Origin: Chromatiales bacterium
GTDB lineage: Bacteria; Pseudomonadota; Gammaproteobacteria; Steroidobacterales; GCA-2729495
Direction: 5' to 3'
Length of the DNA: 43,073 nt
Assembly (NCBI GenBank): GCA_002688175.1
Contig: NZCC01000074.1
Span: 1-43,073, forward strand
The translations under genes and the position numbers were made by a program. The notes beneath the pieces were generated by a model. It was not told the origin of the DNA, did no database searches, and was given only the letters and a program-made list of their open reading frames with translations. Shown here in pieces: positions 16,276-25,140 of the stretch (positions are counted from its first letter, which is position 1; each line of letters opens with the position of its first letter).

Positions 16276-18116
16276 TGCTGTGGCATTTCTATCGGCTGGT
16301 CCATCTCGGTCAGTCCACCGGTAACGGACATGAATTCTGATGACTCGCCGAATTGCAGCTCAGCAAGCCGGGCATATAACGGGTCGTTGTGAATCAATTC
16401 ATCGTGTGAACCGATCGCGGTAATTCTACCTTCATTCATGACGACAATTCGGTCAGCTTCCAGCACCGTGGCCAGGCGGTGCGCGATAATAATGGTCGTA
16501 CGATCCTGCTCCAGAAACTCAAGAGCCTCCTGCACAAGCCTCTCGCTCTCGGCATCCAGTGAACTCGTCGCCTCATCAAGCAACAGTATGGGTGCATTTT
16601 TCAGAATGGCCCGGGCGATGGCAATGCGTTGTTTTTGCCCACCGGACAGTCGGGTACCCCGTTCGCCGAGATAGGTGTCATAACCTTCCGGCAACTCATG
16701 GATGAATGAATCAGCAGCAGCAGCTTTTGCAGCAGCTTCAACCTCGGCATCAGTTGCCTCCTGGCGGCCGAAGCGAATATTCTCGCGTGCACTGGTACCA
16801 AAAATGACCGTTTCCTGCGGTACGATACCGATGCGTTGGCGCACGTCCTCTGGCCGCGCAGTCGTGATATCGACGCCGTCAACGAGCACCCGTCCGGCCT
16901 GTGGATCATAGAAACGCATCAATATCTGAAAAGTCGTCGTCTTGCCTGCACCCGACGGACCGACAAAGGCAATTTTCTCTCCAGAACCAATCTCAAGAGA
17001 AAATTTATCCAGCGCCAATATGTCGGGCCGTGACGGATAACTAAACGACACGTCTGCAAAATGAATCCGTCCATCGCGGGTAGCCGGTAATGCAACCGGG
17101 TTTTCAGGCGCCTTGATTTGTGGCTCAACCTCAAGCAGTTCGACGAGCCGCTCCATCGCCCCGGCCGCTCGCTGCAGTTCTCCCCAGACTTCAGTAAGCA
17201 TAGCTGCGGACATGGCCACAAACATCGTATAGAGCACAAATTGTCCCAGCTCTCCGCCCGTCATCTCACCCGACAAAACGGCACGGGCACCGATCCACAT
17301 GACGATGATGAGCATGGTGAACATGCCGGTAATCGCTACCATCGAGAATGCGGCCCGGGCGCGAATCCGCTGGACTGCGGTAACAAAACTGAGCTGGATG
17401 GACTCGCCGAAGCGACGACTCTCGTGCGCCTCGCCGGTAAACGACTGCACGGTCTGAGCCGCTGTCAGCGTCTCGGTCGCCAGCCCGCTGGCATCGGCAA
17501 TGCGATCCTGAGAATCGCGTGACAGGCGACGTACCAAACGCCCAACAATCATGACCGGGATCAGTACGGCCGGCAGCATGACGGCGAGATAACCCAGTAA
17601 TCTGAAGTTGGTCAGCCCCAGTAACGCCAGGGCGCCAATGAACTGAATAGATGAACGCAGGATGATCGACAGGCCGACACCGGATATCGACTGGATCAAA
17701 GTCGTATCGGCAGTCAGACGCGACAATACCTCACCGATTTTTGTCGTTTCATAGAAAGCCGGATCCATGCGGATGACATGTTTGTAAACAGCATCACGCA
17801 GGTCAGCGACGACCCGCTCACCGAGCCAGGTCACATAGTATTGCCGCGCAGCACCGAACACGCCGAGTAACAGAACGGCTCCGAGCAGGTACCAGAAATA
17901 CTGATCAACCATCTTGGCATCAGCGCTCGAGAATCCAAGATCAATGACATTGCGTACCGCAATCGGAACCAGCAGCACGGCACCGGAAGAGACCAGCAAC
18001 GCGGACATGGCAATAATCAAGGTGCCCGTATACGGACGAATAAACGGGACCAGCGCTCGGAGCGGACCAAGGTTACGGCCCTTGGGCCGGTTAAGGTCAT
18101 GTTGATTTGGCGGCAT
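16272..18116 (-). CDS. MsbA/LmrA-like ABC exporter (fused permease and ATPase)
   Basis: A 614-residue half-transporter that dimerises to export lipids or hydrophobic compounds. Six transmembrane helices occupy about residues 30-320. The ATPase domain has Walker A GPSGAGKTT (near 385), Q-loop GIVPQETVIFG, signature LSGGQKQR, Walker B ILLLDEATSS and H-loop IIAHRLAT, all intact. The substrate is not determined; the family includes lipid A flippases and multidrug pumps. The gene is transcribed divergently from a MarR-type regulator across an AT-rich region that carries two similar palindromes, an arrangement typical of a regulator controlling an exporter. A diheme cytochrome gene overlaps its 3' end. 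The C-terminal tail beyond the ATPase (GESSEFMSVTGG on) is unremarkable. Confidence 0.95.
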   Translation of the reverse strand: MPPNQHDLNRPKGRNLGPLRALVPFIRPYTGTLIIAMSALLVSSGAVLLVPIAVRNVIDLGFSSADAKMVDQYFWYLLGAVLLLGVFGAARQYYVTWLGERVVADLRDAVYKHVIRMDPAFYETTKIGEVLSRLTADTTLIQSISGVGLSIILRSSIQFIGALALLGLTNFRLLGYLAVMLPAVLIPVMIVGRLVRRLSRDSQDRIADASGLATETLTAAQTVQSFTGEAHESRRFGESIQLSFVTAVQRIRARAAFSMVAITGMFTMLIIVMWIGARAVLSGEMTGGELGQFVLYTMFVAMSAAMLTEVWGELQRAAGAMERLVELLEVEPQIKAPENPVALPATRDGRIHFADVSFSYPSRPDILALDKFSLEIGSGEKIAFVGPSGAGKTTTFQILMRFYDPQAGRVLVDGVDITTARPEDVRQRIGIVPQETVIFGTSARENIRFGRQEATDAEVEAAAKAAAADSFIHELPEGYDTYLGERGTRLSGGQKQRIAIARAILKNAPILLLDEATSSLDAESERLVQEALEFLEQDRTTIIIAHRLATVLEADRIVVMNEGRITAIGSHDELIHNDPLYARLAELQFGESSEFMSVTGGLTEMDQPIEMPQQ

Positions 18117-18172
18117 AGCAGGGTATCATCCCACATCTGACTACACAGCGACTAGCACCAGACCTCAAATTG

Positions 18173-18189
18173 AATTGTAAATGCCAATT
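18173..18189. promoter_or_regulatory. Candidate MarR operator 1 (AATTG-N7-CAATT)
   Basis: AATTG-TAAATGC-CAATT is an inverted repeat 57 bp upstream of the ABC exporter start. Its sequence is repeated with one change at 18465-18481, over the start of the divergent regulator. MarR proteins bind palindromes of about this size, so the pair fits autoregulation plus control of the exporter. Confidence 0.42.
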
Positions 18190-18325
18190 CTAATGAATAT
18201 GTGCTTGCTCTCAAACATGCATTAGGCATGATTTCAAATTGCGCCCTTATATAAACGCTTTTCCTACAATATAATAATCATATTTCTACTCACCGAAAGT
18301 CCTGAAAACGTTACCAGTAAACAAA

Positions 18326-18354
18326 TTGAAAAGATAATATGAAATAAGTATAGT
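18326..18354 (+). promoter_or_regulatory. Sigma70-type promoter for the MarR gene
   Basis: TTGAAA (18326-18331), a 17-bp spacer and TATAGT (18349-18354) form a near-consensus promoter. Transcription would start around 18361, leaving a leader of about 113 nt before the first ATG at 18474, with the second palindrome overlapping that start codon. Confidence 0.5.
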
Positions 18355-18465
18355 ATCTGGTCTATTTTTACCACTCTGAATTTGGCAACTGAAATTGTTT
18401 CATATATGCTTAACAAAAAGTTATGGTGAATATCTAGTTTTATCGTTTATTTTCAAAAATCGTGG

Positions 18466-18482
18466 AATTGTAAATGTCAATG
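18466..18482. promoter_or_regulatory. Candidate MarR operator 2, overlapping the start codon
   Basis: AATTG-TAAATGT-CAATG matches operator 1 except at two bases and keeps a 4-bp ATTG/CAAT core palindrome. It covers the first ATG of the regulator gene. The longer shared stretch GAATTGTAAATG(C/T)CAAT is 17 bp with one mismatch. Confidence 0.42.
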
Positions 18483-18998
18483 AAATCATCTAATCACATA
18501 GGCCCTCGACTCGAAGGCTGGACAGCCAGCCCGGAAGCTCAGGTTGTAATCTTCTGGCGCATCATGCACTTGTATATGTCACGTTACGGCAGCATCCCGA
18601 TCGGGCAGATGCTCGCCGAACTCACCACCTTGGTACTGAATGAACTTGGTCGACCGCCAACCGTCACGGATCTGTGTGAAGCCACCGGGTTACCAAAATC
18701 CTCGATTTCCCGATATGTCTCCACACAGATGAAAGCGGGCATGGTTGCCGAAGTCATTGATCCTCAGGATCGCCGACGTCGCAAACTCGTCCTGACCGAC
18801 ATTGGTACCGACGAACGCCGTTGGCAGGTCAAGCAGACCCGCAGAATCATGGAGGATGTTATGGCCTGGGATCAAAAAAACCAGGCCGCCCGGCTGCAGA
18901 CTGACCCGGATCAGGAGTTTGAGCGCATGAAATTAACCACCGCTCAAGCGCCGGAAATGATCGGGCGCAAACGCAAGAAGCGTACCCTGGCTGCATAA
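18474..18998 (+). CDS. MarR-family transcriptional regulator
   Basis: A 174-residue winged-helix protein. Helices at the N terminus (VVIFWRIMHLYMSRYG) would form the dimer interface. The helix-turn-helix is PPTVTDLCEATGLPKSSISRYVSTQMKAG and the wing is DPQDRRRRKLVLT, a typical MarR arrangement. The C-terminal 45 residues are charged and end in a basic RKRKKRT. Two ATGs two codons apart (18474 and 18480) are both possible starts. It is divergent from the ABC exporter, with operator-like palindromes in the gap, and lies 170 bp upstream of the sulfite reductase module on the same strand. Control of either is therefore plausible; the exporter is the stronger candidate. Confidence 0.88.
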   Translation: MSMKSSNHIGPRLEGWTASPEAQVVIFWRIMHLYMSRYGSIPIGQMLAELTTLVLNELGRPPTVTDLCEATGLPKSSISRYVSTQMKAGMVAEVIDPQDRRRRKLVLTDIGTDERRWQVKQTRRIMEDVMAWDQKNQAARLQTDPDQEFERMKLTTAQAPEMIGRKRKKRTLAA

Positions 18999-19168
18999 TT
19001 CGGCCAGAACAGGTAACGCTGCTCCCCCATATAACTAATATTTATCACGTACTAAGCAATTCGTTTACCGGGGCCTGATCCCGACTGCGTACAATTGTCA
19101 GATGGAAATTGGTGGCTACCACCAATCAACCTTCACCCAGGCTGTTGTACAACACAGGTCCCAATCGG

Positions 19169-19450
19169 ATGGCAAAAATTCTCATTGCAAATCGTCTTAC
19201 CGACGGGCTCGTCGTGTTTTACGCTGTGGACGGCAATTGGGTTGAATCCATCGCCACCGGTCAAATGACCTTCGATGACGCTGCAGCTGATCGCCTGCTC
19301 GCAGCCGGACTTGCCGATGAACACAGCAACCGGGTCATCGACCCGCGCCTGATCGACGTCACGAAAACGGCTGGCAAACTTATCCCGGCAGTCCTGCGTG
19401 AAGCGATTCGCGCTCATGGACCGACCATCGCAGTGGACCGGACGCTTTAA
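19169..19450 (+). CDS. DUF2849 protein of sulfite reductase module
   Basis: A small protein (about 93 residues from ATG 19169) with the DUF2849 pattern: KILIANRLTDGLVVFY, a middle GQMTFDDAAADRLLAAG, VIDPRLIDV and the end VLREAIRAHGPT. DUF2849 genes commonly sit directly before siroheme sulfite reductase genes in bacteria without the E. coli-style CysJ flavoprotein; the role is not established, though an accessory or electron-transfer function is often supposed. In-frame TTG and GTG codons at 19109-19114 would add 20 residues of low conservation. The stop TAA directly precedes the ATG of the reductase at 19451, implying tight coupling. Confidence 0.85.
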   Translation: MAKILIANRLTDGLVVFYAVDGNWVESIATGQMTFDDAAADRLLAAGLADEHSNRVIDPRLIDVTKTAGKLIPAVLREAIRAHGPTIAVDRTL

Positions 19451-21127
19451 ATGTATCGCTACGACGAATTTGATCAAACCCTGATCAATGAGAGAGCGGA
19501 ACAATTCCGCCGGCAGAGTGCGCGGCGACTGGACGGCGATATAAATGAAGACCAGTTCAAGCCTTTACGCCTGATGAACGGTCTCTACCTGCAACTGCAT
19601 GCGTATATGCTGCGTGTCAACGTACCGTATGGTTGCTTATCAGCCCATCAGTTGCGCCGTCTGGCACATATCGCCCGCCGTTACGATAAAGGTTTCGGGC
19701 ATTTTACAACGCGCCAGAATATTCAGTTCAACTGGATCAGTCTGACTGATACCCCGGATATCATGACTGAGCTCGCTGAAGTCGACATGAATACAATCCA
19801 GTCATCGGGCAACTGCGTACGCAACATTACGGCTGACCACTATGCCGGCCGGGCACGCGATGAAATAGAAGACCCTCGCGTCTGGTGCGAACTACTGCGT
19901 CAGTATTCAGTCTTGCATCCCGAGTTTTCTTATCTGCCGCGCAAGTTCAAGCTGGCTTTAACCGGGTCACCACATGATCGTGCCGCAGTCGCTGTTCACG
20001 ATATCGGCCTGCGCCTGCACCATGATAATCAGGGCCGGCCAGGCTTCGAAGTCATTGTCGGCGGTGGCCAGGGGCGTACACCGGTCATTGGCAAAACGAT
20101 TCGCCAGTGGATCGAGCCACGGCATGTGATTTCGTATGTCGAAGCGATTTTACGTGTATATAACCTCTACGGTCGTCGCGATAACATATTTAAAGCGCGC
20201 ATCAAGATCCTCGTCAACGCCATTGGCATCGACAAGTTCCGTAAACTCGTCGATACCGAGTGGGAACAGATTCGTGATACCGGCTTACAGGTTTCAAACA
20301 CCGAGTTCGAACGGATCAATGCACATTTTTTACCACCCGACTACGAAAATCTTGCTGACCAGGGCGATGAGCTTGCGGCAAAACGTACCCGGGAGCCGGC
20401 ATTTGATGCCTGGATGCGCAGCAACGTTACCGGGCACAAGGTACCTGGCTACGCCATTGTCAATATTTCACTAAAGGCACCAGGCCGCATTCCGGGTGAT
20501 ATATCGGCCGATAAAATGGAGCATGTCGCGGCACTGGCCGATCAATTCAGTTTTGGCGAGCTGCGTGTCAATCATCGCCAGAACCTGACCTTCGTCGATG
20601 TGCGGCAGATCGACCTGTACCTTCTATGGGAGCAACTCGTTGCGCTCGAGCTGGCCACAGCGAATATCGGTCTGGCATCCGATATCATCGCCTGTCCGGG
20701 GCTGGACTACTGCGCATTGGCCAATGCCCGTTCGATTCCCATCGCCCAGGATATCAGCCTGCACTTCGCCAACTCCGGAAAACTGCAGCAGGTCGGCAAT
20801 CTGACGATCAACATTTCCGGATGCATGAACGCCTGCGGCCATCATCACGTGGGGAACATCGGCATCCTCGGCGTCAACAAGCGCGGCAAAGAATACTTCC
20901 AGCTGACACTGGGCGGCTCAGCCGATGAGCATGCATCACTCGGTATCCGGCTCGGCCGCGGCCTGCCACGGGCGGAAGTTCCCGGTGCAATCGAGCGTAT
21001 CGTCGATACCTACCTGACCATCCGGCAGGCTACCGAAACCTTCCTGCAGACCTATCGGCGCATCGGCATTGAACCCTTCCGTGAAGCCGTCTACGGCCCG
21101 GTAAACGTCTCAAGGAGAGTAGCCTGA
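19451..21127 (+). CDS. cysI: Siroheme nitrite/sulfite reductase hemoprotein (CysI-type)
   Basis: Predicted assimilatory sulfite reductase, reducing sulfite to sulfide for cysteine synthesis in the cytoplasm. Of 558 residues, the first half has the ferredoxin-like repeat (LRVNVPYGCLS, HFTTRQNIQFNWI) and the second the parallel repeat (LRVNHRQNLTFVDV). The 4Fe-4S/siroheme ligands are complete: Cys415 and Cys421 in ACPGLDYC, Cys458 and Cys462 in GCMNACGHHH. The NITADHYAG segment fits the siroheme pocket. The gene begins immediately after DUF2849 and overlaps DUF934 by one base. No flavoprotein subunit (CysJ) or PAPS reductase (cysH) is adjacent. A nitrite reductase role cannot be excluded, but the flanking DUFs favour sulfite. 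Confidence 0.93.
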   Translation: MYRYDEFDQTLINERAEQFRRQSARRLDGDINEDQFKPLRLMNGLYLQLHAYMLRVNVPYGCLSAHQLRRLAHIARRYDKGFGHFTTRQNIQFNWISLTDTPDIMTELAEVDMNTIQSSGNCVRNITADHYAGRARDEIEDPRVWCELLRQYSVLHPEFSYLPRKFKLALTGSPHDRAAVAVHDIGLRLHHDNQGRPGFEVIVGGGQGRTPVIGKTIRQWIEPRHVISYVEAILRVYNLYGRRDNIFKARIKILVNAIGIDKFRKLVDTEWEQIRDTGLQVSNTEFERINAHFLPPDYENLADQGDELAAKRTREPAFDAWMRSNVTGHKVPGYAIVNISLKAPGRIPGDISADKMEHVAALADQFSFGELRVNHRQNLTFVDVRQIDLYLLWEQLVALELATANIGLASDIIACPGLDYCALANARSIPIAQDISLHFANSGKLQQVGNLTINISGCMNACGHHHVGNIGILGVNKRGKEYFQLTLGGSADEHASLGIRLGRGLPRAEVPGAIERIVDTYLTIRQATETFLQTYRRIGIEPFREAVYGPVNVSRRVA

Positions 21128-21630
21128 TGCCCCTGACTAACTCTCATCAGAATATCATCGACCCGTATATCAAAATTGGCCCGGATGACTCGCTTCCCGC
21201 CGAAGGTGCACTGCTCGTGACGCTAGCCGTCTGGCAAGATCATTGGGAACGCCTTATGCGCCGTCAGGAATTGATCGGCGTACAACTGACCAGTGACGAG
21301 CATCCGGAAATTATCAGTGACGATATCGATCAACTGGACCTCATTGCACTGGAGTTTCCAACTTTTCGCGACGGTCGTGCTTATTCATACGCACGACTGA
21401 TCCGGGAACGCTACGGATTCACCGGTGAATTGCGGGCGGTAGGCGACGTGCTTCTCGAACAGCTGCACTACATGGAGCGGGTCGGTTTCAACAGCTTCGA
21501 GGTCCTCAGCAATGACCCGGCGACTGACTTTGAAATTGCTGCAAATGACTTTACCGTCTGGTACCAGACCTCCGGTGACCAGCGTCGGACCGCAACGATG
21601 TTACGCCAGGGCAAAAAAAATCACGGCTAA
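21127..21630 (+). CDS. DUF934 protein of sulfite reductase module
   Basis: A 167-residue protein of the DUF934 family. The family core is visible as DQLDLIALEFPTFRDGRAYSYARLIRERYGFTGELRAVGDVLLEQLHYMERVGFNSFE. Family genes nearly always accompany sulfite reductase and often PAPS reductase; the biochemical role is unproven. Its ATG overlaps the TGA of the reductase (TGATG), so translation is coupled. Unlike many relatives, no cysH follows: the next gene is a convergent transporter 37 bp away, and no terminator hairpin is evident there. Confidence 0.9.
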   Translation: MPLTNSHQNIIDPYIKIGPDDSLPAEGALLVTLAVWQDHWERLMRRQELIGVQLTSDEHPEIISDDIDQLDLIALEFPTFRDGRAYSYARLIRERYGFTGELRAVGDVLLEQLHYMERVGFNSFEVLSNDPATDFEIAANDFTVWYQTSGDQRRTATMLRQGKKNHG

Positions 21631-21667
21631 ACCAGCTATACATGACCGGAACCGGGCGTAGTCCGCT

Positions 21668-24187
21668 TTACTGCTTGCCGAGCGGCCTGAACCAGATCAA
21701 CAGAAGCGGCAGAATCGTCAGGTTTGCGATCATAGCGAACAACATCGCGAAGCCTGTCAGAATGCCGAAATAAAGTGTCGGCAGGAAATTGGATAACACC
21801 AGAATTGAGAAGCCGACCGCGATGATAATAGACGTGTAATACATCGCGCGCCCGATGCTGCCATGCGACCGCTGCGCCGCTAAATGATAATCCCGGTCAA
21901 CCGCAAATTCGATTCTGAAGCGATGCAGATAGTGAATCGTATCATCCACACCAATACCAATGACGATAGCTGCAATCGTAATCGTCATAATATCGAGCGG
22001 AATGCCGAGCAGTCCCATGAGGCCAAGAACGGCTCCGGCGGCCAGGAAGTTCGGTATGAGTGCGATCAGCGCAACCGACAGGGAGCGGTACAGCAGCAAA
22101 AACATAATGAGAATAACGCCAAACACAAATCCCAGCGTCAAGATCTGCGACTCGTACAAACTCTGCAACACATTGTTATACAGCACCAGCATACCGGTCA
22201 GGTGTACGCGCTCCGGAGCGTAACCCAGTTCCCCGGTCAGGTGCGTGCGGATCCTGTTGATGAGTGCATCACGACGCAGGTTCTTGTCCGACTCGAATAC
22301 GCGAATCGAAAAGCGTACCTGGTTGCCGTCAGCAGACATGAATGGATCAAACAGGGTCGACTTGACGCTTTCCGGCAGCTTTTTATAAAGAATCGACAGC
22401 CAGAAGGTAGTAACCTCCTCATCAGCGTTGATGGTCTGCAACGTATCAATCGTCGTTGCCATCGACAGGACCTTGCCGGTCTCAGGCAGGCTTTCGAGGT
22501 AATCATGAACCCGGGCGACGTTACGTAGCTGGAATGTGTTATACCAATAACTGGACGAACCGAGATCACCATCGTCTACGGCATCTTCAAATTCATCGTT
22601 GAACTCATCGTCGAACTCATCGTCAAATTCATCGTCTTCCTCAACACCGATCGACTCAACCTCATCAATGAAATAGGCCGGATCCGCATCGATAATGACG
22701 TCCAGGGGCGTCGTGCCACCCAATTCCTGATCGATCTTGACCATGCCACGATAGATCTCGGTGGTGTCTCTGAAATTATCTATAAACCGGTTCTCGACCG
22801 TAATCTGCGCCATGCCATACACACTGACAATGCCAATCACGATAAAGACAGCAGCGACAGTCTTCTGCCGGCGCTCGAGCCAGCCTGCCAACATGCCGGT
22901 AACCGCAGCGGTAAGTGAATGTCGCTGCTGTGGTACTCCGGCATCGAACAGCATCAGGCCGGCTGGAAAAATGGTAAACGCCATGATCATCACGACTACC
23001 ATGCCCGTTACCATCATCCACCCAAAGTCCATGACCGGCCGGATTCCACTGACAAGTAACGATGCAAATGCAACCATCGTCGTCAGTGACGTATACAGAC
23101 AAGGTAAAAATTTATCGCGCAGGGTGCTCGTAACCAGCCAGGCCTGATCACGATCCGGATGCTGGGCATGCAGTTCACGATAACGCACGATCAGGTGGAC
23201 CGTAATAGACAGCGAGAAGATCAGCAGCAAGGCAACGAAGTTCGCCGATACGACCGTCACTGGAAAATCAGCCAGCCCAAGGTACCCGGTCATGACAACG
23301 ACCGACATCAGGCAACTGACCATCGACAGGATGACCCAGCGCGGTCGAATGAATATGGCGGTCAGCAGGATGATCAGAAATATGAGTATCCCGGTGCCAA
23401 ACACGATAACGTCGCTCTTGATGTAGTCGAGCATATCGGTAACGATCATCGGAATACCGCCTAACCGGATCTCGGCCTGATCCCGGTACCGATCCAGGAT
23501 CTCTCGCACCCGGGCGATGTCAGCCTGCTGACGGTAAGTCAGCAGCGCACGATGCTCGCTGATCTGTGCCGTCAGCGCCTTAACCTGTTGCTTTTCTTCT
23601 ACTGTCAGCGGCGCCGTCAACAGTTTCTCACGCAGCACATCGCGCTGACCTACCAGTTCGACGTAAACAGGATCGAGCCGGAATGTCGCCAGTAATGCTG
23701 TCGTGCGGCCGTCGATACTGGTCAGTAGTTGCCGATACAACGAACTTTCTGTCAGTTCACGCCGCGCAAGCTCACGGTCTGTGCGCTCACTGAATAATGT
23801 CGGCACTTCAATCTGCAACTCTTCAATAGAAATCTGCGGGCTGTCGATCAGCGGTACGTCGAGTATCGTCGTCACGCTGGCCAGGCCTTCCAGCGCTGCA
23901 AGTTCATCGCGCAACGCCCGGACCTGCTCCAGCGATGCGGGAGAAAACAGATCTTGCTCCGGTGTGTAGGTTATGACGAGGTAGTCACCAGACCCGTAGC
24001 GTGCCCGAATACTCCTGTAGTAGCGCAAATCCTCATCATTCTCGAGTAACAGTGAATCTCCTGATGCATCGAGGTGAAATTGCGGCACAAACGCCGCGAA
24101 GAATCCGACAACAACAACAATACTGAGGACCGCAACACGTGCGCGGTGGACAAAAAAGCCCTCATACCAATCGATAATGGCCTGCAT
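21668..24187 (-). CDS. MMPL/RND-family membrane transporter
   Basis: An 839-residue inner-membrane protein of the RND superfamily, MMPL branch. Topology by eye: one helix near 15-35, a large periplasmic loop (about 35-250), five to six helices (about 255-440), a second loop (about 460-650) and a final helix bundle (about 665-835) with GVDDTIHYLHRFR, the proton-relay-type motif of MMPL pumps. Such proteins move lipids, hopanoids or other hydrophobic compounds. The second loop contains an unusual acidic tract (about 515-537) of four (D/N)DEF units encoded by 12-bp repeats. It shares a strand with the upstream beta-propeller gene (18-bp gap), so the two are likely expressed together. Confidence 0.9.
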   Translation of the reverse strand: MQAIIDWYEGFFVHRARVAVLSIVVVVGFFAAFVPQFHLDASGDSLLLENDEDLRYYRSIRARYGSGDYLVITYTPEQDLFSPASLEQVRALRDELAALEGLASVTTILDVPLIDSPQISIEELQIEVPTLFSERTDRELARRELTESSLYRQLLTSIDGRTTALLATFRLDPVYVELVGQRDVLREKLLTAPLTVEEKQQVKALTAQISEHRALLTYRQQADIARVREILDRYRDQAEIRLGGIPMIVTDMLDYIKSDVIVFGTGILIFLIILLTAIFIRPRWVILSMVSCLMSVVVMTGYLGLADFPVTVVSANFVALLLIFSLSITVHLIVRYRELHAQHPDRDQAWLVTSTLRDKFLPCLYTSLTTMVAFASLLVSGIRPVMDFGWMMVTGMVVVMIMAFTIFPAGLMLFDAGVPQQRHSLTAAVTGMLAGWLERRQKTVAAVFIVIGIVSVYGMAQITVENRFIDNFRDTTEIYRGMVKIDQELGGTTPLDVIIDADPAYFIDEVESIGVEEDDEFDDEFDDEFNDEFEDAVDDGDLGSSSYWYNTFQLRNVARVHDYLESLPETGKVLSMATTIDTLQTINADEEVTTFWLSILYKKLPESVKSTLFDPFMSADGNQVRFSIRVFESDKNLRRDALINRIRTHLTGELGYAPERVHLTGMLVLYNNVLQSLYESQILTLGFVFGVILIMFLLLYRSLSVALIALIPNFLAAGAVLGLMGLLGIPLDIMTITIAAIVIGIGVDDTIHYLHRFRIEFAVDRDYHLAAQRSHGSIGRAMYYTSIIIAVGFSILVLSNFLPTLYFGILTGFAMLFAMIANLTILPLLLIWFRPLGKQ
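22589..22637. repeat. 12-bp tandem repeat inside the transporter gene
   Basis: About four near-identical 12-base units, (G/A)AA(C/T)TCATCGT(C/T), run in tandem and encode repeated (D/N)-D-E-F on the minus strand. Unit number could vary by slippage without breaking frame, changing the length of an acidic loop in the MMPL transporter. Confidence 0.75.
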
Positions 24188-24204
24188 TAGAAATTTCCGA
24201 TCAT

Positions 24205-25140
24205 TTAGTCTGGATATACAGCAACACCAGCCAGGCTACGCGACGGCTTGGCCATGCCGGTATCAATCGCACCGACAATCGCACCGCTATCGAGATCGAC
24301 CTTGGACATGACGCCGGTGAAGATATTGGTCAAATAGGCAAACCGGTCATCTGCCGACACCGTAATCATCGCGTAGCCATACTCATCCAATTCTATCGTG
24401 CGCAGTGACTGACCGTCGGCATCAATAAAATCAATAAAACTGCCCCTGAGCAGGCACAGCGTTCCGTCCTTCAGGTACGCAACACCCGTCGTCCACTTGC
24501 GAACATATTCCTCGCCACCCGGATAGTGAATAAGGTCGGGCAACAATTCACCGCTATCGGTATCGATGCGCATGACGCGCATACCAAGATCGATCATAAA
24601 TGCCATATGCCGGCCATCCGGATGCATGGCGCTATGTGTCACCCCGTGAAACCCGGTCATCGACGGCGACAGATCTGTCTCAAACTCCGTGACCTTGTTC
24701 AGCGCAGAATCAAATTTGGCGATGCGCCCGTATCCGACGACATTGGTGCCCGGCAAAGTGCGCATATCACCGCCCTGGTAAGGCGTAACACCATGCAGAT
24801 ACTCGGTCAGGAAAATACTGCCGTCATGACCGAAGCAGACGCTGCCCCAGGCACGGTCGCCAAAATCGTGTGCCGGCATCTGCTCACCCGTCGGAGCAAC
24901 GCGAACGACAGCGTGAGCGAACCCATCAAATCCCCATAACACGCCATCCGGCCCAAAACGAAGGTTGACGACCAGGTGGGTTGTGCCGTCGGTATACAAG
25001 GTGCCTTTCGGTACCATATTACGGTCATACTGGAGGATGCGACCCTCTCCGGCGTGATCATCATCCGGGTTACACAGATACGTGCAGCCGAGAAATATAT
25101 CACCCGGTGCAAAAGGCTTCATGGTCGATATCTTGGTCAT
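24205..25140 (-). CDS. Beta-propeller (SMP-30/YVTN-like) protein
   Basis: A protein of 311 residues with repeated blade-like strands such as GRILQYDRN, HLVVNLRFGPDGVLWGFDG, GRIAKFDSALNKVTEFETD, MRVMRIDTDSGELLPDLI and SKVDLDSGAIVGAID, matching the NHL/SMP-30/YVTN propeller style. No signal peptide is seen, so a cytoplasmic location is likely. A lactonase-like or sensor role is possible but no catalytic set is certain. The ATG at 25140 has GGGAG six bases upstream; the TTG one codon earlier is less likely. It precedes the MMPL transporter by 18 bp and is divergent from the GGDEF-EAL gene. The fold call is moderate and the function unknown. Confidence 0.75.
   Translation of the reverse strand: MTKISTMKPFAPGDIFLGCTYLCNPDDDHAGEGRILQYDRNMVPKGTLYTDGTTHLVVNLRFGPDGVLWGFDGFAHAVVRVAPTGEQMPAHDFGDRAWGSVCFGHDGSIFLTEYLHGVTPYQGGDMRTLPGTNVVGYGRIAKFDSALNKVTEFETDLSPSMTGFHGVTHSAMHPDGRHMAFMIDLGMRVMRIDTDSGELLPDLIHYPGGEEYVRKWTTGVAYLKDGTLCLLRGSFIDFIDADGQSLRTIELDEYGYAMITVSADDRFAYLTNIFTGVMSKVDLDSGAIVGAIDTGMAKPSRSLAGVAVYPD

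Larger units (their letters stand above)
18117..18473. other. AT-rich divergent intergenic region
   Basis: This 357-bp gap contains no convincing gene. It is clearly richer in A and T than flanking coding DNA from about 18160 to 18470. It holds a good sigma70-type promoter for the MarR gene and two similar palindromes described separately, one at each end. Other A/T runs such as TATAAT at 18270-18275 may act as -10 elements for the minus-strand ABC gene or be chance. Confidence 0.7.

Noticed and set aside
21884-22528. 214-codon plus-strand open frame
   Set aside because: Antisense to the MMPL transporter, composition rich in His/Gln/Arg, no recognisable domain.
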